This document shows, piece after piece, positions 25,595-34,795 of a stretch of 64,000 bases of DNA. The position numbers and the translations under genes were made by a program. This DNA comes from Pararhizobium antarcticum (GTDB lineage: Bacteria > Pseudomonadota > Alphaproteobacteria > Rhizobiales > Rhizobiaceae), in assembly GCF_001885585.1 (NCBI RefSeq), contig NZ_LSRP01000107.1:124001-188000 (forward strand), in the 5' to 3' direction. The notes under the pieces were generated by a model. The model had not been told where the DNA came from, searched no databases, and saw only the letters and a program-made list of their open reading frames with translations. Numbering within the stretch: the stretch's first letter is position 1; each line of letters starts with the position of its first letter.

Positions 25595-27529
25595 TTGGCC
25601 AGTTTCGAACAGGTGACGCAGACCGCGTCCGCGCCCGAGGTTTTCACCAAGCGCAACACCCGCACCGCCAGCCATGCCTCTGCACTGGCCCTCGCCGGGC
25701 GACTGGCGGTTTCCTTTCTTCTGGCTATTGGCCTGGTTTTTGCCGTCGAGTGCATCGCCCGCAGTTCGATTTCGGAGGCCGGTCTGTTTTTCCTGGATCC
25801 GATGCGGCCGGCATGGACGACGGCCGGCGTTTTCTTTCTGGTTTTTCTGGCTGTCGACGCCCTGTTCGGCCGCGACAACTTCGCTGTGGTCCTGCTGCTG
25901 CCGCTGGCGCTCATTCCCGCCCTGCTCAACCAGCAAAAACAGATTTTCCTCTCCGATCCGCTTTACCCGACCGACTTCCTGTTCGGCCGTCAGATCATGG
26001 AACTGATGCCGGTCCTCGTTCGCGACCGGCCGTGGACAGCCGTTGGCATCGTCATCGGCCTGGTCATCAGCGTCGTTGGCTTGGCGCTGATGATCCGCTA
26101 TGCCTGGCGCAATTTCCCGCAGCTTGCACGCAAGCGCCGCATCGCGCATCTGGCTTTGACGCTGCCCTTGCTCCTCTCGTTCTATCACATCATGGACTAT
26201 AACCAGTTTTCGTGGATGCGCGATCGCCTGAAGATCATTCCAATGATGTGGGACCAGACGGAAAACTACCGGCACAACGGCTTCACCATGGCCTTTGCGC
26301 TGAACCTGCCGATGGCCAATGTCACGGCGCCGGCCGGCTACATGTCGGAGGCGATCGACAAGATCCCCGTCAATTCCGCGCTTCCGGCCGGCACCAGCCA
26401 TCGCGGCAAGCCGGATGTGATCGTGCTGATGAGCGAATCCCTCTGGGACCCGACTCGCCTGCCGAATGTGACGCTGTCTCCCGATCCGATGCCGACCATC
26501 CGCGCGATGCAGTCCGGCGATGTGTTCTCGCCGGAATTCGGGGGCATGACGGCCAATGTCGAATTCGAGGCGCTGACCGGCTTCTCCAATGCCTTCCTGC
26601 CCTATGGCAGCATTCCCTATCAGCAATACATCCGCAATCCGATCCCGTCGCTCGCCACCTTTTTTCGTGGCGAAGGCTACGTATCGCGCGCCGTGCATCC
26701 GTTCCAGAAATGGTTCTGGAACCGCAGCGCCGTCTATAAATCCTTTGGCTTCGATGACTTCAAATCCGAAGAAAACATGCCGGTGATGCAGAAGCGCGGG
26801 ATCTTCGCCTCGGATGAATCGCTGACGAAGGAAATCATCCGCCAGGCCGACGAATTGCGCGATCCGTTCTTCTTCTTCACGGTCACCCTGCAGGGCCACG
26901 GTCCCTACGAGGCAAACCGCTACGCCAAGAACACCATCAAGGTCGAGGGTGACTTGCCGGCTGTGGATCGCCAGGTGCTGGAAACCTATGCGCAGGGCGT
27001 GAAGGAAGCCGATGACAGCCTGAAGATGCTGATGGACTGGGCAAAGACCCGCGACCGGGAAACCATCATCGTCCTGTTCGGCGATCACCTGCCGCCGCTC
27101 AACACCGTCTATTCCAGCACAGGCTTCATGAACGGCGTCACCGCTTCCCGCAAGGGTTCGCTCGCGCAGATGAAGGCGACGCACGAGACCCCGCTGGTCA
27201 TCTGGTCGAACAAGACAGGCCCGAAGAAGGACGTCGGCAGCATCAGCCCCGCCTTCCTGTCCTACCAGATCCTCAAGCAGGGCGGCTTCGAGCATCCCTA
27301 TTATACGAGCTTCCTCGGCCGCGTTTTCAAGCAGTACCCCATCCTCGACCGCTACATGCTGGTCGATGCCAAGGGCAAGGACAAGCCGGGCTGGTCGCGT
27401 GCCAAGCAGATCGCACCGGCGATCCGCGATTACCGTTTCCTGCAGCATGACATGATGTTCGGCAATCGCTTCGGCACGGATCGGTTCTTTGAATCGCACG
27501 CAGACCTTTATCCCGCACCGGCCATGTAA
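25595..27529 (+). CDS. LTA-synthase-family (sulfatase-like) membrane phosphoglycerol transferase
   Basis: A 644-residue inner-membrane enzyme. Five transmembrane helices lie in the first 200 residues; the periplasmic alkaline-phosphatase-like domain follows with metal ligands in LMSESLWD (E281), the nucleophile Thr 319 in GGMTANVEFE, and GDHLPPL near the end of the core. Gram-negative relatives transfer phosphoglycerol to periplasmic glucans (OpgB, or CgmB for rhizobial cyclic beta-glucan), which is the most plausible role. The start is taken as TTG at 25595 because TTGGAGAA lies just upstream; a GTG at 25577 is possible. Monocistronic, divergent from nadE. Confidence 0.88.
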   Translation: MASFEQVTQTASAPEVFTKRNTRTASHASALALAGRLAVSFLLAIGLVFAVECIARSSISEAGLFFLDPMRPAWTTAGVFFLVFLAVDALFGRDNFAVVLLLPLALIPALLNQQKQIFLSDPLYPTDFLFGRQIMELMPVLVRDRPWTAVGIVIGLVISVVGLALMIRYAWRNFPQLARKRRIAHLALTLPLLLSFYHIMDYNQFSWMRDRLKIIPMMWDQTENYRHNGFTMAFALNLPMANVTAPAGYMSEAIDKIPVNSALPAGTSHRGKPDVIVLMSESLWDPTRLPNVTLSPDPMPTIRAMQSGDVFSPEFGGMTANVEFEALTGFSNAFLPYGSIPYQQYIRNPIPSLATFFRGEGYVSRAVHPFQKWFWNRSAVYKSFGFDDFKSEENMPVMQKRGIFASDESLTKEIIRQADELRDPFFFFTVTLQGHGPYEANRYAKNTIKVEGDLPAVDRQVLETYAQGVKEADDSLKMLMDWAKTRDRETIIVLFGDHLPPLNTVYSSTGFMNGVTASRKGSLAQMKATHETPLVIWSNKTGPKKDVGSISPAFLSYQILKQGGFEHPYYTSFLGRVFKQYPILDRYMLVDAKGKDKPGWSRAKQIAPAIRDYRFLQHDMMFGNRFGTDRFFESHADLYPAPAM

Positions 27530-27588
27530 ACGGCTGTGCCGAACGCGCGATCGGGTACCCTACCCGGACCGGAACTGGATGCGCGAAA

Positions 27589-28122
27589 ATGACCGTTTTG
27601 CAGACGCGGCAACTGAGGCTCGATCCGTGCCGCCCGAGCGACCGGGCCGACTTCATTGCGCTTGAGCGTGACCCGGAGGTCATGCGCTTTCTAACTGGTG
27701 GACATCCCGTCGATCCCGAGCAGGATGCGCCCGACGCGACGTTTCTGCGGCCACGCGGAAGCGAGCCCTACGTCTGGACGGGACGTCGCATCACCAATGA
27801 TGCCTTTGTCGGATGGTTCTGCCTATGGCCGGAGAGCGAGACCACGGCGGAGATCGGATACCGCCTGCGCCGGGAGGACTGGGGCCAGGGACTGGCTTCA
27901 GAGGGCATCCGCGCGCTTGTCGACTGGGGATTTGCGAGCGGGGGTTATCAAAAGGTCGTCGCGACCACGATGACCGTCAACCACGCATCACGCCGCGTCA
28001 TGGAAAAGATCGGCCTGACCCATGAACGCACCGTGCCCGGCGACTGGCCGATCCCCATTCCCGGCTGCGAGCTGGGCGAGGTCTGGTACGCCTTGACGCG
28101 CGCGAACTGGAACGGCAGCTGA
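27589..28122 (+). CDS. GNAT-family N-acetyltransferase (RimJ/RimL-like)
   Basis: A 177-residue acetyltransferase. The acetyl-CoA-binding motif A is seen as RREDWGQGLASEG (about 94-106), and the later VNHASRRVMEKIGL is the hallmark of the RimJ/RimL branch that acetylates N-terminal amines or small molecules. Substrate unknown. It follows the LTA-synthase-like gene by 59 bp on the same strand, perhaps by chance. Confidence 0.88.
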   Translation: MTVLQTRQLRLDPCRPSDRADFIALERDPEVMRFLTGGHPVDPEQDAPDATFLRPRGSEPYVWTGRRITNDAFVGWFCLWPESETTAEIGYRLRREDWGQGLASEGIRALVDWGFASGGYQKVVATTMTVNHASRRVMEKIGLTHERTVPGDWPIPIPGCELGEVWYALTRANWNGS

Positions 28123-28238
28123 TCAGCCACACCGGCCCTCTCCGGGTTCGTGTCCCGCGGCCTTGTATACTGACGATTTCCCCTGTCTGAAATCTTCCGA
28201 TGCGGTAAAACCGACCTGCATCATGCCGGAGCAGTGCC

Positions 28239-28790
28239 ATGTCCCAGATCAACGACACCTCGCAAATTCTGTTTGGCAAGCCGAGAGACGAATTGGGCGA
28301 TGTCGAGCGCAACGTGCTGGATCACTCCCACGAACGCAAGATCCTCTCGAGCGACACGAACGCCGCCTTCAGCGCCCGCCAGACCGGCGGCGATCGACTG
28401 TCCGACACCATCGCAAAGGTCGGCGGTTCCTGGACCTTCATCGTCTGCTTCCTGCTCTTCCTGTGCGCATGGACGGTGGCCAACACGCTGCTCCTCACAC
28501 GGGAAGCCTTTGATCCCTACCCCTTCATCTTTCTCAACCTGCTTTTGTCGATGGTGGCTGCCCTGCAGGCGCCGATCATCATGATGTCGCAGAACCGGCA
28601 GGCGGAGAAGGATCGGTTCGACGCGGCCAAGGATTATCAGGTCAACCTGAAATCCGAGGTCGAACTAATCGCCTTGCACCACAAGATCGACAGCGTGCTT
28701 CTGGCCGAAATCGCAGCCCTGCGTGCGGACGTGGCACGGTTGGAAACAGCGCTCTCCGCTGCGCTCGCGGCAACACCTCCGCCGCAGTGA
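28239..28790 (+). CDS. DUF1003 family membrane protein
   Basis: A 183-residue protein of the DUF1003 family, a bacterial group of unknown function. Two hydrophobic helices (about 66-84 and 95-115) are separated by the family motif REAFDPYPFIFLNLLLS; the WTFI lead-in and the following MSQNRQAEKDR are also typical. The C-terminal 60 residues are a predicted coiled coil. GGAG lies before the ATG. No neighbour explains its function. Confidence 0.88.
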   Translation: MSQINDTSQILFGKPRDELGDVERNVLDHSHERKILSSDTNAAFSARQTGGDRLSDTIAKVGGSWTFIVCFLLFLCAWTVANTLLLTREAFDPYPFIFLNLLLSMVAALQAPIIMMSQNRQAEKDRFDAAKDYQVNLKSEVELIALHHKIDSVLLAEIAALRADVARLETALSAALAATPPPQ

Positions 28791-29100
28791 CCGCAGGCAC
28801 GCGAGACACGCTGCAGTCCGGCACGAACCCGCAGACTGAACCGGTACGGACGCTGCGAACAGGCCAGCCGATTTCACCGGTCCGCATCGACATGACCGGC
28901 AATCGCGGAAGCAAGAAGCGATGACAGGCACATCCGGTTGTTTTTTATTGAATATATTGTAACGCTGGGCCGTTACTGTAGGACATTGCAGCCTACGGAG
29001 AACAAGACCGTGCATTGGCCCTGCCGCAGCTTGCGGGCCATCTAGCCTTGGAGACCGACGCAACCCGAACCAGTCCGATCAAACACGCCAACGGTACACC
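28791..29100 (+). other. Intergenic region before the HTH regulator
   Basis: A 310-bp stretch with no convincing gene. An AT-rich patch (about 28940-28965) stands out from its GC-rich surroundings and may hold the promoter of the following regulator gene. No dyad or structured RNA was recognised. Confidence 0.4.
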
Positions 29101-30051
29101 ATGAACTGCTTCTCAATCTCCGCAGTTGCCCCTCCGTCGCCGCCCCGTTGCCTAACCGTGCCTGCTCTGCTCGCAAATCCGGGTTTTCTTCCTGTGCTTC
29201 AGCAGGGCGCGAAACATCTGATCGCGCTCTACGACCGCTTTCCGCGGGTGGCCAGGCTGGTCTCCGCCCAGCAGAAGTGGCTTCTGACACAGGCCGGCTA
29301 TGCACTTCATCTGGAACGCGATCCCGGTAACCCACTCTCCGGAATCACCGCCTCCCGCCTGCTCGACATCATCGTCGAATTCGGCGTTGCGAGCCGCAAC
29401 ACAGCAACAGCGTTTCTTGCGGAGATGCAGGCCTACAAGTTCATCCGTGACGTGCCCGGATGCACCGACCGGCGGAGCCGGCCGCTTGAGCCGACGGAGG
29501 TCAGCCATGAAGCGATGACCCTGTGGTTCCGGGGGCAGCTGCGCAGTCTGGATCTTCTCGATGGCGGCAACCGCACAGGGATGCTCGAAAGCACCCCCGA
29601 GATCTTCAACCGCAGCCAGCCCCGCGCGGCCAAGCGACTGATCGCCGACAAGGCCTGGCGCGAACCGCCGGAGAGCATTGCTACCTTTGTCTGGACAGAA
29701 TCGGGCGGGCTCATTCTCGATGATCTCATGACCCGCATCGTCAATCTGGTTCCCGAAAATGGTCTGCACTGGGTCGAGCAGCTGCGCTTTGCCGAGCTTT
29801 CAAACCATTATGCCATTTCGCGCACCCATGTTCGCCGGCTGTATGCCCGCGTCGAAGCGCTTGGCCTTGTCGGCTGGGAAGACCGTGCGAAGAGCGCGCG
29901 GCTCTGGGTCAAGCCGTCACTCATCGAGGACTATTCCCGCTGGCAGGCGGTCAAATTTTCGGCGCTCGACGAGGCCTATCAATGCGCCGTCGAATCGCTC
30001 GGACTGGCTGAGCAAGTGCCTGGCGTGAAAGAGGACAACCTGCGCGCCTAG
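29101..30051 (+). CDS. Winged-helix (MarR/replication-initiator-like) regulator, unassigned
   Basis: A 316-residue soluble protein with two apparent winged-helix segments: residues about 80-130 (SGITASRLLDIIVEFGVASR) and 220-270 (LRFAELSNHYAISRTHVRRL, followed by a basic RLWVKPS wing). Duplicated wHTH domains of this kind occur in rhizobial MarR-like proteins, but I cannot name a close family. The start is uncertain: no good ribosome site precedes the ATG at 29101, and the first 18 residues are low in conservation signals; a GTG at 29158 is possible. It converges on the GFA gene with a 10-bp gap. Confidence 0.7.
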   Translation: MNCFSISAVAPPSPPRCLTVPALLANPGFLPVLQQGAKHLIALYDRFPRVARLVSAQQKWLLTQAGYALHLERDPGNPLSGITASRLLDIIVEFGVASRNTATAFLAEMQAYKFIRDVPGCTDRRSRPLEPTEVSHEAMTLWFRGQLRSLDLLDGGNRTGMLESTPEIFNRSQPRAAKRLIADKAWREPPESIATFVWTESGGLILDDLMTRIVNLVPENGLHWVEQLRFAELSNHYAISRTHVRRLYARVEALGLVGWEDRAKSARLWVKPSLIEDYSRWQAVKFSALDEAYQCAVESLGLAEQVPGVKEDNLRA

Positions 30052-30061
30052 AACCGGGTGG

Positions 30062-30460
30062 TCAGCTGTTGGATTGGGCAAAACGCGGCAAGCCATCGTC
30101 GATGTCGTAGAAATCCGCCTTGTCGGCGCAGAAGATGTGGTAGGCGATCTTGAGATCGGACGGCTGATCGAAAGCCCCGACCAGGACCGAGGTCTCGCTT
30201 GTACCGTCCGCCTTCCAGTAGAGCGCTGATCCACAGACCCGGCAGAACCCACGTTCCGCATCCGGACTGGCACGATAGCGGGTCACAGCGTCCATGCCTT
30301 GCCACGTGATATTGTCGTCTTCGATCGTCGTCGTGGCATAATAGAGACCGGTCTGCCGCCGGCATTGCGAGCAATGGCAGGCACCCGCCTCGCCCAATGC
30401 ACCGCGTACCTCAAACCGGATCGCCCCGCAGCCGCAACCGCCCTTGTGGATATCGCCCAA
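30062..30460 (-). CDS. GFA family zinc protein (glutathione-dependent formaldehyde-activating-like)
   Basis: A 132-residue protein with the GFA zinc sites: CGCG, CHCSQC and CRVCGS, in the family order. GFA enzymes bind glutathione and speed its adduct formation with formaldehyde, but most homologues, this one included, are unassigned. The start is taken as TTG at 30460, with GGGGGAA upstream; a TTG at 30487 would lie inside the aroF terminator stem. It is downstream of aroF on the same strand. Confidence 0.85.
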   Translation of the reverse strand: MGDIHKGGCGCGAIRFEVRGALGEAGACHCSQCRRQTGLYYATTTIEDDNITWQGMDAVTRYRASPDAERGFCRVCGSALYWKADGTSETSVLVGAFDQPSDLKIAYHIFCADKADFYDIDDGLPRFAQSNS

Positions 30461-30482
30461 GATCCGTTCCCCCGTTAAATAC

Positions 30483-30523
30483 GACAAAGCCGGGACAGCT
30501 TCTGAGGCTGGCCCGGCTTTGTC
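30483..30523 (-). terminator. Stem-loop terminator after aroF
   Basis: GACAAAGCCGGG (30483-30494) and CCCGGCTTTGTC (30512-30523) form a perfect 12-bp stem, extended inward by CAGC/GCTG. It begins about 48 bp beyond the aroF stop on the minus strand and ends before the preferred start of the GFA gene. Only a short T-rich tail follows, so termination may be partial. Confidence 0.7.
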
Positions 30524-30570
30524 AAATGCAATCCGGCAGAGTCTGGATCAGCCGCGCTGATCCGTGTCGG

Positions 30571-31944
30571 TTAGCCGTTGGCGACCATGCGCTTTTCATC
30601 GCGTCCGCCCTTCATCCGCTCGGCCAGCAGGAAGGCCAGTTCCAATGCCTGGTCGGCATTGAGGCGCGGGTCGCAATGGGTGTGGTAGCGATCGCCGAGA
30701 TCGGCGCCCGACAGCGCGCGCGCGCCACCGGTGCATTCCGTCACGTCATTGCCGGTCATTTCGATGTGGATACCGCCCGGATGCGTGCCTTCGGCACGGT
30801 GGATCTGGAAGAAGCTTTCGACTTCCGACAGGATCCGCTCGAACGGGCGCGTCTTGTAATGGTTGAGCGTGATCGTATTGCCGTGCATCGGATCGCAGGA
30901 CCAAACGACCTTGCGGCCTTCCTTTTCCACCGCACGGATGAGGCGCGGAAGATGTTCGGCAACCTTGTCATGACCGAAGCGGCAGATCAGCGTCAAGCGG
31001 CCGGCCTCGTTCTGCGGGTTCAGCAGATCGATGAGTTCGAGCAGGCCATCGCCGGTCAGCGACGGACCGCATTTCAGGCCCAGCGGGTTCTTGATGCCGC
31101 GGCAATATTCGATATGGGCATGATCCGGCTGGCGGGTACGGTCGCCGATCCAGATCATGTGCCCCGATGTCGCATACCAGTCGCCGGAGGTCGAATCGAC
31201 GCGGGTCAACGCCTGCTCGTAGCCAAGCAGCAGCGCCTCATGGCTGGTGAAGAAATCCGTCTCGCGCAGGTTCGGATTGCTTTCCGGCGTGATACCGATC
31301 GCCTTCATGAAATCCATCGTTTCGGAAATCCGGTCGGCGAGCTTGCGGTAGCGTTCAGCCTGCGGGCTGTCCTTGACGAAGCCCAGCATCCACTGGTGCA
31401 CATTGTCCAGATTGGCGTAGCCACCCATCGCGAAGGCGCGCAGGAGATTGAGCGTCGCTGCCGACTGCCGGTAGGCCATGATCTGGCGCTCCGGGTCCGG
31501 AATGCGGGCCTTCTCGTTGAAGTCGATGCCGTTGATGATGTCGCCGCGATAGCTCGGCAGCTCGACATCACCCTGGCGCTCGATATTCGACGACCGCGGC
31601 TTGGCGAACTGGCCGGCAATACGACCGACCTTGACCACCGGCTGCTGGGCGCCAAAGGTCAGCACCACGGCCATCTGCAGGAAGGCGCGGAAGAAGTCGC
31701 GGATCGTGTCCGCACCATGTTCTGCGAAGCTCTCGGCGCAATCGCCGCCCTGCAAAAGGAAACCCTGGCCGGCCGCAACATTGGCGAGCTGGCTCTTCAG
31801 ACGGCGCGCCTCACCGGCAAACACCAGCGGCGGATAGGTTGCAAGCTGCGCTTCGGTGGCGCTCAGCGCCGTCAAATCCGGATAGTCCGGAACCTGACTG
31901 ATAGGCTTCTGCCGCCAGCTGTTCGGAGTCCATGTCTGTGCCAT
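30571..31944 (-). CDS. aroF: Class II 3-deoxy-7-phosphoheptulonate (DAHP) synthase
   Basis: A 457-residue plant-type DAHP synthase that condenses phosphoenolpyruvate and erythrose-4-phosphate, the first step of the shikimate pathway to aromatic amino acids. Family motifs are GGDCAESF (residues about 66-73), the metal/PEP site [18 protein letters not shown], and [10 protein letters not shown] with [10 protein letters not shown]. The ATG at 31944 has AGGTGA upstream; a GTG nine bases earlier is less likely. The related class I enzymes are absent here. Feedback control cannot be read from sequence. Confidence 0.95.
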   Translation of the reverse strand: MAQTWTPNSWRQKPISQVPDYPDLTALSATEAQLATYPPLVFAGEARRLKSQLANVAAGQGFLLQGGDCAESFAEHGADTIRDFFRAFLQMAVVLTFGAQQPVVKVGRIAGQFAKPRSSNIERQGDVELPSYRGDIINGIDFNEKARIPDPERQIMAYRQSAATLNLLRAFAMGGYANLDNVHQWMLGFVKDSPQAERYRKLADRISETMDFMKAIGITPESNPNLRETDFFTSHEALLLGYEQALTRVDSTSGDWYATSGHMIWIGDRTRQPDHAHIEYCRGIKNPLGLKCGPSLTGDGLLELIDLLNPQNEAGRLTLICRFGHDKVAEHLPRLIRAVEKEGRKVVWSCDPMHGNTITLNHYKTRPFERILSEVESFFQIHRAEGTHPGGIHIEMTGNDVTECTGGARALSGADLGDRYHTHCDPRLNADQALELAFLLAERMKGGRDEKRMVANG

Positions 31945-31960
31945 GATATTCACCTGTTCA

Positions 31961-32200
31961 TCAACCGGCCTTCTTAACCGGAACGGTATCGCAAAGTCCG
32001 CGGCTTATAGACCTTGTCTGGCTTCTTGTATAGCCATGCGCGCCCGCCGTTGCCCTCGCCACGCACCAGGCCAGAAACCGGGAAACCCGATCAAGCTTCG
32101 CCCATTCCATCCGCTCCAGCGGGTCCGCCATCGGTTCGGCCTTTTTCCCTGTTGGGTCCTTTGCCTGCCCGTCGAGGGCAATCATCCATTCCGGGCTCAT
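31961..32200 (-). CDS. Small hypothetical protein upstream of aroF
   Basis: A 79-residue frame beginning at ATG 32200 with GGAGATCGCG directly upstream, a good ribosome site. It has no signal peptide or membrane segment; the C-terminus is basic ([12 protein letters not shown]). It ends 16 bp before the aroF start, so it could be co-transcribed as a leader gene. I do not recognise it, and the codon evidence is modest; it may be a chance frame in the divergent promoter region. Confidence 0.4.
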   Translation of the reverse strand: MSPEWMIALDGQAKDPTGKKAEPMADPLERMEWAKLDRVSRFLAWCVARATAGAHGYTRSQTRSISRGLCDTVPVKKAG

Positions 32201-32270
32201 CGCGATCTCCTTGTCCGGTTGCGATGCCAGACACGTAGTCGCTAGGGGCAGGCGAGCGTAGACGCATGGC

Positions 32271-32286
32271 TGAAACACACGTTTCA
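32271..32286. promoter_or_regulatory. Dyad in the LysR promoter region
   Basis: TGAAAC-ACAC-GTTTCA is a perfect 6-bp inverted repeat with 4-nt spacer, 68 bp before the LysR start and between it and the divergent aroF leader gene. LysR-type proteins usually bind such dyads near their own promoters. Confidence 0.4.
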
Positions 32287-32353
32287 CACATGTTGGATGC
32301 CATGCACCGCGGTCTGCGCTATACTGCCCGTCACGGAAAAGGAGCCTTTTGTC

Positions 32354-33262
32354 TTGAACGAAGTCGATTGGGACGATCTGAAACTGTTCTTCCAGGTGGC
32401 GTCGGAGGGCGGTCTTGCCGGGGCTGCGGCGGTCGCTGGATTGAGCGCGCCAACCATCGGCAGACGCATGCTGGCGCTTGAGCGCACCATGGGACGTTCG
32501 CTGTTCATGCGCAGCCAGCAGGGATATCGCCTGGCGCCCGACGGCGAGGTCCTGCTGCTTCATGTCGAAACCCTGCGCAAGACTGTATCCGACATCACAC
32601 GCTGGCATGGCGACGCCTTCACGCTTCCGATCGTCTCCATTGGTGGGGATATCTGGCTCGGTGGGTTTGTCGCCGAACGCGCGATGGAGCTGCGGGGCAA
32701 GACCGACGGCTTTCGCCTCTGCTGCAAGCGGCTCCTGCCGGACGACAATCTCACCTTCCGGCATGGCATGATCGCAATGTTCTACGAACAGCCGCAAAGC
32801 GGCAATTTTGCCGTCAGCAAATCGGTCACCATGGCCTACTGCGTCTACCGGGCGGAAGACGAGCGCTGGAATACCGATTTACCATGGATATCGATCGGCA
32901 CCGAAGTGGCAGCGTCATCGGCCGAAAAATGGGTATTCCGCAACCATGAACAGGATATCCACAGCTGGACCAATGCGCCGGAGCTTTTACCCAAGCTCAT
33001 CGCCGCTGGCGCGGGGCGCGGGGTGCTGCCCATCTTCCTCGGCGACACCCTGCCCGGCCTGATCCGCGACGGCGAGCCGATCGCGGAATTGACCCATCCC
33101 GTCTGGCTGACCGTCAATGACGACGACCGGCAACGGCCGGAGGTGCGTCTGACACTCGACCGCCTGACGGATTTGCTGAGACGCAATGCCGCGCTGTTTT
33201 CCGGTCAGGAAGCCAAAACGGCACGACAGCCCATCGCCCTTACTGCCGTACCCCGTCTTTGA
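32354..33262 (+). CDS. LysR-family transcriptional regulator
   Basis: A 302-residue LysR-type regulator. The winged helix-turn-helix is in residues about 4-62 (DLKLFFQVASEGGLAGAAAV, then SAPTIGRRMLALE), and the substrate-binding domain follows from about 88. The chosen start is TTG at 32354, after GGAG; the next upstream starts lack a ribosome site. The target genes are unknown; the divergent aroF leader gene is one candidate. The 3' end overlaps the convergent glutathione reductase gene by 23 bp. Confidence 0.88.
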   Translation: MNEVDWDDLKLFFQVASEGGLAGAAAVAGLSAPTIGRRMLALERTMGRSLFMRSQQGYRLAPDGEVLLLHVETLRKTVSDITRWHGDAFTLPIVSIGGDIWLGGFVAERAMELRGKTDGFRLCCKRLLPDDNLTFRHGMIAMFYEQPQSGNFAVSKSVTMAYCVYRAEDERWNTDLPWISIGTEVAASSAEKWVFRNHEQDIHSWTNAPELLPKLIAAGAGRGVLPIFLGDTLPGLIRDGEPIAELTHPVWLTVNDDDRQRPEVRLTLDRLTDLLRRNAALFSGQEAKTARQPIALTAVPRL

Positions 33263-34628
33263 CACGGTAGCTGGGCGAATACATCGTCACCAGTTCTTCG
33301 GCTGCCGTTGGATGCACCGCCATGGTGCGGTCGAAATCATCCTTGGTGCATCCGGCCTTCAACGTGATGCCGATCAGCTGCGCCATCTCGCCCGCTTCAT
33401 GGCCCAGAATATGGGCACCGACGACCTTGCGGTCGGCAGCATTGACGATCAGCTTCATGATGGTCTTTTCGCTGCGTCCCGACAGGGTCGCCTTGATCGG
33501 CCGGAATTCCGCACGATAAACCTCAATTTCGGCAAAGGCATGCGACGCCTGTTCCTCGCTCATGCCGACCGTCCCGATTTCCGGCTGCGAAAACACGGCC
33601 GTGGCAATCAGGTCGTGATCGGGCGAGAGCGGGTTCTGCTTGTATTCGGTCTCGATGAAACACATCGCCTCGTGGATCGCGACGGGCGTCAGCTGGATGC
33701 GGTCGGTAACATCACCCAGGGCGTAGATGCCCGGTGCGCTGGTGCGCGAGAAGGCATCGACGACGATCGCACCGCGTTCATTGGTGTTGACACCGGCCAT
33801 CTCGAGACCAAGCCCTGTCGTGTTGGGAACGCGCCCCAGCGCCAGCATCACCTGGTCGACGGTGATATGGTCATGGTGGAGTGTTTCGACGACGCGCGTG
33901 CCATCCTCGGCCGCCGTCACCGACTGAATGAGGTCGCCGCAGAGAATGCGGATGCCCTTCTGTTCCATGGCGGCATGCAGGCCACGCCGCATGTCCGCAT
34001 CGAAACGCGAGAGGATTTCCTTGCCGCGATAGATCAGCGTCGTTTCGACCCCGAGCCCGTGGAAGATGTTGGCGAATTCGACCGCGATATAGCCGCCGCC
34101 GGCAATCAGAATCGACTTCGGCAGCACCGGCAGATCGAATGCCTCGTTCGAGCTGATGCAGAGTTCATGGCCGGGCAAGGCTGCATGCGGCGTTGGATGT
34201 CCGCCGGTGGCAATCAGGATGCGTTCGGCCGTCACGGTCTTGCCGGAACCGAGGAGCTTGATGCTGTTCGGACCGACGAGTTCTGCCCGCGTCTGCAGGA
34301 TTTCCGCACCGGCATTTTCCAAGCCCTTGCGATACAGGCCTTCGAGCCGCGTGATTTCCCGTTCCTTGGCGGCCACCAGCTTCGACCAGTCGAAACTATG
34401 CGTACCGACCGTCCAGCCAAAACCGGCCGCATCCTCGAAGTGCTCGGCGAACTGGGAGGCATACACGTAGAGCTTCTTGGGCACGCAGCCACGGATGACG
34501 CAGGTGCCGCCATAGCGGTATTCCTCGGCGATCGCGACTTTCTTGCCCATGCCTGCGGCCAAGCGACCGCTGCGCACCCCGCCCGAGCCACCACCGATAA
34601 CAAAGAGATCGTAGTCGAAGGACGTCAT
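33240..34628 (-). CDS. gor: Glutathione-disulfide reductase
   Basis: A 462-residue FAD-dependent pyridine nucleotide-disulfide oxidoreductase that restores GSH from GSSG with NADPH in the cytoplasm. FAD motif GGGSGG (12-17), redox-active pair C43/C48 in GTCVIRGCVPKK, NAD(P) motif AGGGYIAVE, and the C-terminal base HPTAAEE. CVIRGCVP rather than CLNVGCIP is the glutathione-reductase form, separating it from lipoamide dehydrogenase. Start ATG 34628 has CGGAG upstream. It converges on the LysR gene with a 23-bp overlap. Confidence 0.95.
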   Translation of the reverse strand: MTSFDYDLFVIGGGSGGVRSGRLAAGMGKKVAIAEEYRYGGTCVIRGCVPKKLYVYASQFAEHFEDAAGFGWTVGTHSFDWSKLVAAKEREITRLEGLYRKGLENAGAEILQTRAELVGPNSIKLLGSGKTVTAERILIATGGHPTPHAALPGHELCISSNEAFDLPVLPKSILIAGGGYIAVEFANIFHGLGVETTLIYRGKEILSRFDADMRRGLHAAMEQKGIRILCGDLIQSVTAAEDGTRVVETLHHDHITVDQVMLALGRVPNTTGLGLEMAGVNTNERGAIVVDAFSRTSAPGIYALGDVTDRIQLTPVAIHEAMCFIETEYKQNPLSPDHDLIATAVFSQPEIGTVGMSEEQASHAFAEIEVYRAEFRPIKATLSGRSEKTIMKLIVNAADRKVVGAHILGHEAGEMAQLIGITLKAGCTKDDFDRTMAVHPTAAEELVTMYSPSYRVKDGVRQ

Positions 34629-34713
34629 GGCAATGCTCCGGGGTAATCTGCGTTGGCTGCGGGCGGTCGCGCGAATCCGGCCCGTCCCGTCCTGATATAG
34701 GGTGGCCGCCGCC

Positions 34714-34741
34714 AAAAAGAAAAGCCCGGATTGCTCCGGGC
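34714..34741 (-). terminator. Rho-independent terminator after the DUF2059 gene
   Basis: On the minus strand GCCCGGA-GCAA-TCCGGGC is followed by TTTTCTTTTT: a 7-bp GC stem, tetraloop and T-tract, 55 bp after the stop of the DUF2059 gene. Textbook intrinsic terminator. Confidence 0.9.
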
Positions 34742-34795
34742 CTGAACTTCACTGTGTTGCGCTGCATAGCCGCCTTTGGCGGCCAGCACAGACAA

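Noticed and set aside
25358-27499. A 713-codon minus-strand open frame opposite the LTA-synthase-like gene
   Set aside because: Composition (His, Arg, Gln-rich) and absence of any motif show it is the antisense shadow of the real gene.
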